A stretch of 8,691 bases of DNA, taken from Candidatus Bipolaricaulota bacterium (GTDB lineage Bacteria; Bipolaricaulota; Bipolaricaulia; Bipolaricaulales; Bipolaricaulaceae). Of this stretch, positions 1-6,433 are shown in pieces (within the stretch, counting starts at the first letter, position 1; the number at the start of each line of letters is the position of its first letter). The notes under the pieces are model-generated. The model was given only the letters and a program-made list of their open reading frames with translations. It ran no database searches and had not been told where the DNA came from. The stretch is taken from NCBI GenBank assembly GCA_021129895.1, contig JAJOKL010000057.1, positions 1-8,691 on the forward strand. The letters are read 5' to 3'. A program made the translations under genes and the position numbers.

Positions 1-1475
1 GGGCGAACAGGTCCAGGCGCAACTTCCGCTCCAGGATCAGGCGCACGATGGCCCCGCCCCGGCGACGAATGCCGTAAGGGTCGCGGGAGCCGGTGGGCAC
101 CTCCCCGATGCGGATGGCCCCGGTCACCGTGTCCAACTTGTCCGCCAGGGCCAGGGCGACCCCCAACGGGGTTTCCGGAAGTTCATCGTCCCGGCTGCGG
201 GGGCGAAGGTGCTCCCCGATGGCCCGGGCCACCTCCTCCGGCTCGCCGTCCAGGCGGGCATAGATCCCCCCCATCACCCCCTCCAGCTCCGGGAACTCCC
301 GCACCATGTCCGTGGTGAGGTCGGCCTTACACAGGAAGGCCGCCCGGTCCAAAAGGTCCGCGGGCAGCCCCAGGGCTTCGGCCAGGTGGGCGCAGATGGC
401 CCGGATCCGCTCCACCCGCTGCCACATGGTCCCCAGGCGGGCCTCGTAGATCACCTCTTTCAGATCTCGCACCCGGTCAGCCAGGGGGCGTTTTCTATCG
501 TTTTCGAAGAAGAAGCGGGAGTCCCGCAGGCGCGCTTTCACCACCCGCTCGTAGCCTTGCCGGACCACCCCGGTCTCATCCGGGGCCCCGTCCCGGAACC
601 CCAGGAACACCTCCGCCGGGGCCCCATCCCGGGAGAAGGGTACGAATTTCCCCTCCTCATGCAGGGTGGCCTCGATCACCTCCGGCGGCAGATCCAAAAA
701 ATCCCGGGGGATGGCCCCCACCACCCCCACCGGCCACTCCCCGGCCCCCCCCAGGCGCCCCAGGAGCTCGGCGGAGAGGGAGGCGCGTACCTGGTACTCC
801 TCCTCCACCCGCGCCACCTCGGCCCGGATCCTGGCCTCCCGCTCCTCGGGGTCAGCCAGCACCTTGGCCCCCCGCAACCCCTCCAGGTAGTCATCCGGGG
901 AGGAGAGCTCCAGCTCCCGGGGGCCGAAGAACCGGTGCCCGCGGGTGGTCCTGCCGGCCACCAGGTGCCCCAGCTCAAGGGGGACCACCTCGCGATCGAG
1001 CAGGCACACCAGCCAGCGGATGGGCCGCAGGAAGGACAGGCCCGAGTCGTCCCAGCGCATGCTCTTGGAGCAGGGGACCCCCCGCACCGCCTCCGGCAGG
1101 ATCTCCAGGAGCACCTCCCGGGTGGGGCGGCCCGGGGTACGCACCGTCAGGAACAGATATTCCCGCTCCCCCACTTTCTTCCTCACCAGCTGATCCGGGG
1201 AGGCCCCGTGCTTTTTAGCAAAGCCGATGGCGGCCTGGGTGGGGGTTCCGGCCTCGTCGAGGCCCACGCTGGCGGCCGGGCCCCGCAGCTCCTCCACCCG
1301 ATCCTCCTGCTTTTCCGGGAGCCCTTCGATCAGCAGGGCCAGGCGCCTGGGGGTCCACAGGACCCGCACCTCCCCGTGGGGCAGGCGGGCCTCCTTCAGC
1401 CCCGCGGTCACCCGCTCTGCCAGGGCCTGAGCCAACCGGGGCGCCTCCAGGGCGGGGAGCTCTTCGGTCCCCAGC

Positions 1476-1492
<17 letters not shown>
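1..1492 (-). CDS. glyS: Glycyl-tRNA synthetase beta subunit, 5' part (gene runs off the left edge)
   Basis: Beta subunit of the bacterial alpha2beta2 glycyl-tRNA synthetase, which charges tRNA-Gly in the cytoplasm; the beta chain mainly recognises the tRNA. The frame is open from a GTG at 1492 to base 1, giving about 497 residues of a protein that is usually near 690. The N-terminus reads MKLLFELGTEELPA, the family's typical opening. Later landmarks are LRGPAAS, KSMRWDDSGLSFLRPIRW, TRGHRFFG, FFFENDRKRPLADR, an HD-like CKADLTTDMVREFPELEGVMGGIYA and ALADKLDTVTGAIRIG...DPYGIRR near the cut edge. The missing C-terminal part should hold the anticodon-binding region. The GTG start lies inside glyQ (17-nt overlap) and is preceded by GGAGGAG, so translation is probably coupled to glyQ. 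I see no frameshift in the parts I translated by hand. Confidence 0.95.
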
Positions 1493-2338
<846 letters not shown>

Positions 2339-2342
<4 letters not shown>

Positions 2343-2695
2343 GCCCCCATCGCCTCCTGGGCCACCTTGACCAGCTCTGAAAACGCCTCCGGATCGTGGA
2401 TGGCCAGGTCCGCCAGGATCTTACGGTTGGCCCGCACCTCCGCCTTCCTCAGGCCCCCCATCAACTTGGAGTAGGACAGCCCTTGTGCTTTTGCCGCCGC
2501 CCCGATACGGATGATCCACAGCCGCCGCATGTCGCGCTTTCTGAGCTTGCGCGACGTGTACTGGTGCATCAGGGCCTTGATCACCGCCTGCTTGGCGATG
2601 CGGTAGCAGTTCTTGCGCTTGCCCTTGAAGCCCTTGGCGAGCTTGAGGACCTTGCGACGGCGCTTGGCGTGCTTCACTCCACCGGGTACGCGCAT
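2339..2695 (-). CDS. rplT: 50S ribosomal protein L20
   Basis: Primary 23S rRNA-binding protein needed early in assembly of the large subunit. It has 118 residues, the normal length. The very basic N-terminal arm (MRVPGGVKHAKRRRKVLKLAKGFKGKRKNCYRIAKQAVIKAL) and the globular part with RKRDMRRLWIIRIGAAAKAQGLSYSKLMGGL are unmistakable. ATG at 2695 is preceded by GGAGG overlapping the rpmI stop codon, with a 9-nt gap. The stop overlaps the glyQ start (GTGA). In many bacteria L20 represses the infC-rpmI-rplT operon by binding its leader or the rpmI translation start. Here nadD abuts infC, so there is no room for a long leader, and any L20 control would have to act within the coding region. Confidence 0.98.
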
Positions 2696-2704
2696 GGCGA
2701 CCTC

Positions 2705-2896
2705 CTAGCTGGAGAGGAGCTGCCGGAGCCGGCGGTACTCAGCCCCGGTCACTTCCACGTCCTTGCGTGCCTGGCGGCGGTACTGGGCCCGCTTCTTCGT
2801 GAGCTTGTGCACGTAGCCGGCCCGCCGCCGGAAGATCTTGCCGCTGGGCTTCACCTTGAACCGCTTGGCCGCGGACTTATGCGTTTTTTTCTTCAT
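2705..2896 (-). CDS. rpmI: 50S ribosomal protein L35
   Basis: Small basic protein of the large ribosomal subunit, 63 residues, the normal size. It opens MKKKTHKSAAKRFKVKPSGKI and continues RRRAGYVHKLTKKRAQYRR, a clear family match. ATG at 2896 has a consensus Shine-Dalgarno, AAAGGAGG (2902-2909), 5 nt upstream. Both the Shine-Dalgarno and the start codon lie inside the last codons of infC, which overlaps this gene by 20 nt. The stop overlaps the GGAGG that serves rplT. Order infC-rpmI-rplT is the classic bacterial operon. Confidence 0.98.
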   Translation of the reverse strand: MKKKTHKSAAKRFKVKPSGKIFRRRAGYVHKLTKKRAQYRRQARKDVEVTGAEYRRLRQLLSS

Positions 2897-3410
2897 TGCG
2901 TCCTCCTTTACGGGGCAAGGGCGTGAGCAACATCTGCAACGTCCGCCCCTTGGGGGTCGGATCCTGGTCCACCTTGGCGATGTCCTGGGTGGCCTCCGCC
3001 ACCCGGGCCAGGAGCTCCTGCCCCTTGCCGATGTGGATGATCTGCCGGCCCTTGAAGAATATGGTCACCCGTACCTTGTCCCCGTCCTCCAGGAACCCCC
3101 GGATGCGGGAGAGTTTGGTCTGGAAGTCGTGTTCACCGGTTTGGATGGTGAACTTGACCTCCTTCAGCCGCGACGGCCGCCGCTGCTTCTTCTCCCGCTT
3201 CTCCAGCTGGTAGCGGTACTTCCCGTAGTCCACGATCTTGCAGACCACGGGGTTGGCCTCAGGGGCCACCTCCACCAAATCCAGTCCCCGCTGTTGGGCC
3301 AGTTCCAGGGCACGGTCCAAGGGAGTAACTCCGAGATTTCGACCGTCGGAGTCGATGAGGAGCACCTCCCGAGCCCGTATCTGCTCGTTTATGCGAAACT
3401 GCCGTTTGAT
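2877..3410 (-). CDS. infC: Translation initiation factor IF-3, probably starting at an ATC codon
   Basis: IF-3 binds the 30S subunit, keeps it apart from 50S and checks the start codon. From ATC at 3410 the product has 177 residues: N-domain with RINEQIRAREVLLI at its start, the signature KIVDYGKYRYQLEK near 58-71, a basic linker with EKREKKQRRPSRLKEVKF, then the C-domain with HDFQTKLSRIRGFLEDGDKVRVTIFFKGRQ. I chose ATC because AAGGGGGT (3418-3425) lies 7 nt upstream; it differs from AAGGAGGT by one base, which can still form a G-U pair. The resulting N-terminal length also matches the family. The alternative GTG at 3431 (184 residues) has no good Shine-Dalgarno. Rare AUU/AUC/AUA starts are typical of infC and underlie its autoregulation. 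The C-terminal tail KGGRNEEKNA is encoded by the ribosome-binding site and start of rpmI. Confidence 0.95.
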   Translation of the reverse strand: MKRQFRINEQIRAREVLLIDSDGRNLGVTPLDRALELAQQRGLDLVEVAPEANPVVCKIVDYGKYRYQLEKREKKQRRPSRLKEVKFTIQTGEHDFQTKLSRIRGFLEDGDKVRVTIFFKGRQIIHIGKGQELLARVAEATQDIAKVDQDPTPKGRTLQMLLTPLPRKGGRNEEKNA

Positions 3411-3417
3411 ACGACCT

Positions 3418-3425
3418 ACCCCCTT
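3418..3425 (-). promoter_or_regulatory. Shine-Dalgarno that decides the infC start
   Basis: On the minus strand the bases read AAGGGGGT, 7 of 8 identical to the full Shine-Dalgarno AAGGAGGT, with the mismatch able to wobble-pair. It lies 7 nt before ATC (3410-3408) and downstream of the GTG at 3431, so it cannot serve that GTG. It supports ATC as the true start of IF-3. Confidence 0.7.
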
Positions 3426-3434
3426 TCGCACCGG

Positions 3435-3463
3435 ATTTTATCCCACGCTGCCGGTCCGGGCCA
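3435..3463 (-). promoter_or_regulatory. Possible internal promoter before infC
   Basis: On the minus strand, TAAAAT (3435-3440, 5 of 6 to TATAAT) overlaps the nadD stop codon. A weak -35, TGGCCC (3458-3463, 3 of 6), stands 17 bp upstream. Initiation would fall near 3428, downstream of the GTG at 3431 but upstream of the Shine-Dalgarno and the ATC start. The distance from -10 to start codon (24 nt) equals that seen for metG. The -35 is poor, so this is tentative; it would give extra IF3-L35-L20-GlyRS transcription. Confidence 0.35.
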
Positions 3464-4037
3464 CGCCGTACAGGCCCTGGGCCCTGATGAACCCATCCAC
3501 CGCCTCCGGGACCAGCCCCGCGGTGGGCAGGCCCTCCCGATACCGACGGCGGATGTCGGAGGAGGAGAGGTCGATCTCCTCCATGTCCAGGAAGTACACG
3601 TCCGCTTGGTTGAACGGGGCCCGGTCAAACGCGTCCCGGGGGACGCCGGTGCGGGGGGCGACGATGAACGGACAACTTTTCAAGAGCTCCTGCCAGTCCT
3701 TCCAGGTCTGGATCCCCAGGAAGGCATCCGCCCCCAGGATGTAGGCCACCCCTTGGGGGTAGCGACGGGACATGGCCCGCACCGTGTCGATGGTGTAGCA
3801 GGGGCCGGAGCAATCCAGCTCCAGGCGGGACACCTCCATCCCGGGTCGCCCCTTTACCGCCAGACACACCATCTGGTAGCGGAGCTCCCCGGGCACCCCT
3901 TCGGCCACCTCCCGGTGCGGAGGGTGGCCGGTGAGGAAGAAGATCACCTTCTGGAGGCCGCACTGCCGCAGGGCTTCCTCCGCCACCCGCAGGTGCCCCA
4001 TGTGGATGGGGTTGAAGGTGCCGCCGAACAGGCCCAC
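3438..4037 (-). CDS. nadD: Nicotinate-nucleotide adenylyltransferase
   Basis: Transfers AMP from ATP to nicotinate mononucleotide, giving deamido-NAD in NAD synthesis. From GTG at 4037 it has 199 residues, normal for NadD. The nucleotidyltransferase motif GGTFNPIHMGH is at 5-15 with the HxGH histidines at 12 and 15. Other landmarks are TGHPPHR near 36-42, YTIDT near 81-85, GADAF near 102-106 and the C-terminal SSSDIRRR (158-165), the family's ISSTxIR element. I prefer GTG (4037), one base after the obg stop, because AGGA sits 5 nt upstream. An in-frame TTG at 4055, overlapping obg by 17 nt, would add six residues but has its GGAG only 1 nt away. Linkage obg-nadD is common in Bacillota-like genomes. 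Confidence 0.95.
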   Translation of the reverse strand: MGLFGGTFNPIHMGHLRVAEEALRQCGLQKVIFFLTGHPPHREVAEGVPGELRYQMVCLAVKGRPGMEVSRLELDCSGPCYTIDTVRAMSRRYPQGVAYILGADAFLGIQTWKDWQELLKSCPFIVAPRTGVPRDAFDRAPFNQADVYFLDMEEIDLSSSDIRRRYREGLPTAGLVPEAVDGFIRAQGLYGVARTGSVG

Positions 4038-4038
4038 C

Positions 4039-5304
4039 CTATTCCTGATACTCAAGCTCCACCCCGCCGATCCTGACCGTGTCCCCCTCCTGGAGGCCCT
4101 TCCGCCGGAGGGCGGCCATCACCCCCAGCCGCTCCAGCCGCTCCATCAAGTATTCCTGGGCGTCCCTGGTGGAAAGATCCAGCCGCCTCACCAGCCGCTC
4201 CACCGTCTCCCCTCGCACCACGAACACGTCCCCGTCCTTTACGATCTCGAACGCCGGCCCCGGCGGAGTGAGCTGCCAAACCCGCTTCTTCGGCCGCTCC
4301 TGCGTCTCCTCCCGGGGTAGCTCCTGGAGCTTCCGCCAGAGCAGGTACACGAGCTCCCTCACCCCGTCCCCCCGCACCGCGGAGATGGGATGAAGCTCGA
4401 TCCCCTCGGCCCGGAACCGAGACACTTCCTTTGCCACCTGCTCCGGGGAAAGCAGGTCCACCTTGTTCCCGGCCACCACCTCGGGCTTGTCCTTGAGCTC
4501 CTCCCAGGCCTCTATCTCCCTTCGCAGGGCGAGGTAGTCCTCCAGTGGATCGCGGCCCTCCACCCGGGCCAGGTCCACCAGGTGCAGAAGCAGCCGGGCC
4601 CGGGTGGCGTGTTTCAAAAACCGGTCGCCCAGGCCTTTCCCCTCATGAGCACCTACCACTAGGCCGGGCAGGTCGGCCACCACGAACGAGCCCTCCTCCA
4701 CCCTGACCACCCCCAAATTGGGGACCAGGGTGGTGAACGGGTAGGCGGCCACCTTGGCCTTTTTATGGGAGATGCGGGAGATGAGCGAGGACTTTCCCAC
4801 GTTGGGGAAGCCCACGATCCCCACATCCGCCAGGAGCCGCAGCTCCAGCTTGAGCCACCGCTCCTCCCCCGGCTCCCCCAGCTCCCGGATGCGGGGGGCC
4901 TGGCGGGTGGAGGTGGTGAACGCCTTGTTCCCCCGGCCGCCTTTCCCCCCACGGGCGATGACCACCTCCTGCCCCTCCTCCATGAGGTCGGCCAGCACCT
5001 CGCCAGTGTGCAGATCCTGCACCACCGTGCCCACCGGGACCAGGATGACGCAATCCTTGCCCCGGGCGCCGGTGCGCTGGTTGGGCCCCCCGGGGGCGCC
5101 GTTTGCGGCCCGGAAGTGGATCTGGTTCTGGAAGTGGAACAGGGTGTTCATGGACCGGGTGGCCCGGATGATCACGTCCCCGCCATCCCCCCCGTCCCCG
5201 CCGTCCGGGGACCCGCGGGGGTTGTAGCGGGTGCGGTGGAAGCTGATGAGGCCATCCCCTCCCCGGCCGGAGGCGACGTGGATCTTCGCCTCATCCAGCC
5301 ACAT
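4039..5304 (-). CDS. obg: Obg family GTPase (ribosome assembly)
   Basis: Essential GTPase that binds the 50S subunit late in assembly and links growth to nucleotide state. It has 421 residues in the full three-domain form. The glycine-rich Obg fold spans about 1-158, with SGRGGDG, GGDGGDGGD and GGKGGRGN. The G domain has G1 GFPNVGKSS (165-173), G2 around TT (191-192), G3 DLPG (211-214), G4 NKVD (280-283) and G5 SA (308-309). The C-terminal OCT domain (about 345-421) contains PAFEIVKDGDVFVVRGETVERLVRR. ATG at 5304 fits the conserved N-terminus (MWLDEAKIHVASG). There is no Shine-Dalgarno: the 9 nt between the rpmA stop and this ATG read CCCCTCCTG, so translation presumably depends on coupling to rpmA. 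It is followed at once by nadD. Confidence 0.98.
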   Translation of the reverse strand: MWLDEAKIHVASGRGGDGLISFHRTRYNPRGSPDGGDGGDGGDVIIRATRSMNTLFHFQNQIHFRAANGAPGGPNQRTGARGKDCVILVPVGTVVQDLHTGEVLADLMEEGQEVVIARGGKGGRGNKAFTTSTRQAPRIRELGEPGEERWLKLELRLLADVGIVGFPNVGKSSLISRISHKKAKVAAYPFTTLVPNLGVVRVEEGSFVVADLPGLVVGAHEGKGLGDRFLKHATRARLLLHLVDLARVEGRDPLEDYLALRREIEAWEELKDKPEVVAGNKVDLLSPEQVAKEVSRFRAEGIELHPISAVRGDGVRELVYLLWRKLQELPREETQERPKKRVWQLTPPGPAFEIVKDGDVFVVRGETVERLVRRLDLSTRDAQEYLMERLERLGVMAALRRKGLQEGDTVRIGGVELEYQE

Positions 5305-5313
5305 CAGGAGGGG

Positions 5314-5571
5314 TTACTGGTCTTCCAGCGGGATCACGTTCACGTACTTGCGCTTTTGGCCGGCGAACTGCACGTAGCCCCGCACCTTGGCGAAGATGGT
5401 GAAGTCCCTTCCCATCCCCACGCCTCGTCCGGGGTGGAACTTGGTGCCCCGCTGGCGCACGATGATGCACCCTGGCCACACCAGCTCCCCACCGAAGCGC
5501 TTGATCCCCAGGCGCTGCCCCGGGGAGTCGTGAACGTTCTGCGTGGATCCCTGACTGCTCTTGTGGGCCAT
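5314..5571 (-). CDS. rpmA: 50S ribosomal protein L27, without the cleavable N-terminal extension
   Basis: L27 reaches into the peptidyl-transferase centre of the 50S subunit through its N-terminal tail. It has 85 residues. It starts MAHKSSQGSTQNVHDSPGQRLGIKRFGGE and continues with GCIIVRQRGTKFHPG and FAKVRGYVQF, a full family match. In Bacillota and relatives L27 carries a short extension ending in a FFA-type site that Prp removes. Here the protein begins directly at the mature-type MAHK sequence, as in E. coli. ATG at 5571 has GGAAGGAG upstream, and the in-frame codons before it offer no other start and no FFA motif. This matters because the preceding gene is a Prp relative lacking catalytic residues. 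Confidence 0.97.
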   Translation of the reverse strand: MAHKSSQGSTQNVHDSPGQRLGIKRFGGELVWPGCIIVRQRGTKFHPGRGVGMGRDFTIFAKVRGYVQFAGQKRKYVNVIPLEDQ

Positions 5572-5585
5572 GCCTCTCTCCTTCC

Positions 5586-5906
5586 CTAAACCTTCACGTC
5601 CAAGCCGATCTCGCGCACTGCCACCCGATCGGGCCGATCCCGCTCCAAGGACCTGAGCCCCAGTACCATCGTCTCCAGGATGGCGTCCAGTTCCCGATCT
5701 AGGAAGATGTCGGAGCGGTCCACCCGAAAGCGGAACTCCTCCCCCTCACGAAAGGCCTGGGGGGAGAGGTGGAGGTAGTGGCGCATGCCCAGCACCGGCG
5801 CCTCCACCAGCGCGCTGGCGGCAAATGCCTCCGGGGAGTCATCCCCCCGCAGGGTCACCGACTGCACCCTGCCCTCCTCGTCCCGCTCGATCAGCACTTC
5901 CACCAT
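5586..5906 (-). CDS. Prp-family protein (ribosomal-processing protease relative) lacking the catalytic Cys and His
   Basis: This 106-residue protein sits between L21 and L27, the fixed place of Prp, the cysteine protease that trims L27. Its start, MVEVLIERDEEGRVQSVTLRG, and its end, LDAILETMVLGLRSLERDRPDRVAVRE, match the Prp pattern. The active site does not: the family's GH (His22 in S. aureus Prp) is G21-D22, and the DIVCAA segment around Cys34 is replaced by a divergent stretch (EAFAASALVEAP). The protein contains no cysteine at all, so it cannot be a cysteine protease. It may be a remnant kept for structure, or an L27 or ribosome-assembly partner; that is inference. The frame is intact, with ATG 4 nt after the rplU stop and 14 nt before rpmA. 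The family call rests on position and the two ends, so it is less certain than its neighbours. Confidence 0.8.
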   Translation of the reverse strand: MVEVLIERDEEGRVQSVTLRGDDSPEAFAASALVEAPVLGMRHYLHLSPQAFREGEEFRFRVDRSDIFLDRELDAILETMVLGLRSLERDRPDRVAVREIGLDVKV

Positions 5907-5910
5907 GTCC

Positions 5911-6228
5911 TTATCCCTTCTCGATCGTCCGGATCACGGTCTTCATGTAGGGCTGCCGGAACCCCTTCTTGCGGCGGTAGCCTTTCTTGGGCTTGAACCG
6001 CTGCACGATCACCTTGGGGTGGCGCCCGGTCTCCACCACCTGGCCGACCACCCGCACCGACTCCAGGTACGGCCGGCCGATCTTCACCCCTTCACCGTTC
6101 TTTACGAGGAGCACGCGATCGAAGGTGATCTCGTCGCCGGGTCCATGGCCGGGGACCAGCTCATGGACCACGCTCTCCCCCGGCTGCACCCGATACTGCT
6201 TGCCACCGATCTCGATGACGGCGTACAT
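5911..6228 (-). CDS. rplU: 50S ribosomal protein L21
   Basis: Large-subunit ribosomal protein of 105 residues, the normal size. It opens MYAVIEIGGKQYRVQPGE and carries the conserved basic loop VIVQRFKPKKGYRRKKGFRQPYMKTVI near the C-terminus, which binds 23S rRNA. ATG at 6228 has a strong Shine-Dalgarno (AAGGAGG) 5 nt upstream. It is the first gene of the ten-gene run. It is preceded by a promoter-like pair and a structured leader of about 169 nt, the usual position for feedback control of L21. The Prp-like gene follows after 4 nt. Confidence 0.98.
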   Translation of the reverse strand: MYAVIEIGGKQYRVQPGESVVHELVPGHGPGDEITFDRVLLVKNGEGVKIGRPYLESVRVVGQVVETGRHPKVIVQRFKPKKGYRRKKGFRQPYMKTVIRTIEKG

Positions 6229-6397
6229 TCATGCCTCCTTCCTGGATCCGTGAGGAGCCAGGTTTGGATGACCCTCTTTCACTTTTTCCCCTTCCGGGGC
6301 TTCCCCTGCGGGGGAAACGGGCTTCGCGGCCGCCACGCCGTTCCTCCACCCCAACAGCTCTCGGCACTTCACACCCGGTTCAGGGAACCGGGGCCGT
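6229..6397 (-). promoter_or_regulatory. Structured 5' leader of the rplU operon (possible L21-type leader)
   Basis: If transcription starts near 6397, the rplU mRNA has a leader of about 169 nt. In mRNA order it holds a perfect 8-bp hairpin with a 3-nt loop (6392-6374), then a stem formed by AACGG (6342-6338) and CCGTT (6320-6316) enclosing a GCGGCCGC palindrome. Next come a TTCCCC-CGCA-GGGGAA hairpin (6316-6301) and CCCC/GGGG repeats (6299-6288) that could re-pair with it. The Shine-Dalgarno follows. Known L21 leaders occupy this place in Bacillota, but I cannot confirm a match to that family by eye. No U-tract is present, so attenuation by an intrinsic terminator is not evident. Confidence 0.4.
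6374..6392. repeat. Palindrome copy A: CCCGGTTC-N3-GAACCGGG
   Basis: Arms 6374-6381 and 6385-6392 are perfect 8-bp inverted repeats around a 3-nt centre (AGG on the plus strand). It lies 42 nt past the metG stop and just downstream of the likely rplU transcription start, so it would form the first hairpin of the rplU leader. The same arms recur at 8607-8625. It could be a protein-binding operator, an mRNA 5' hairpin, or a terminator-type stem for metG; no U-tract follows. Confidence 0.75.
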
Positions 6398-6402
6398 TTG
6401 TG

Positions 6403-6431
6403 ATTCTAGCTTGCCAGGCGAGCGGGCACAA
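6403..6431 (-). promoter_or_regulatory. Putative promoter for the rplU-to-glyS operon
   Basis: On the minus strand TTGTGC (6426-6431) and TAGAAT (6403-6408, 5 of 6 to TATAAT) are separated by exactly 17 bp, the ideal sigma-70-type spacing. The -35 keeps TTG but only 3 of 6 overall. It starts 2 bp after the metG stop codon. Initiation would be near 6397. Confidence 0.55.
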
Positions 6432-6433
6432 TC

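Noticed and set aside
2880..2896. A-AAA-AAC slippery heptamer in frame near the end of infC
   Set aside because: A -1 shift would enter the third frame and soon stop, not rpmI. The A-run is explained by the MKKKT start of L35, and no pseudoknot is evident.
2838..4076. Long plus-strand open frame opposite infC and nadD
   Set aside because: Antisense shadow of two clear genes with low-complexity composition; no plausible start signal.
5170..5220. Short tandem repeat in obg (CCGCCATCC/CCCGTCC units)
   Set aside because: It encodes the normal GGDGGDGGD segment of the Obg fold.
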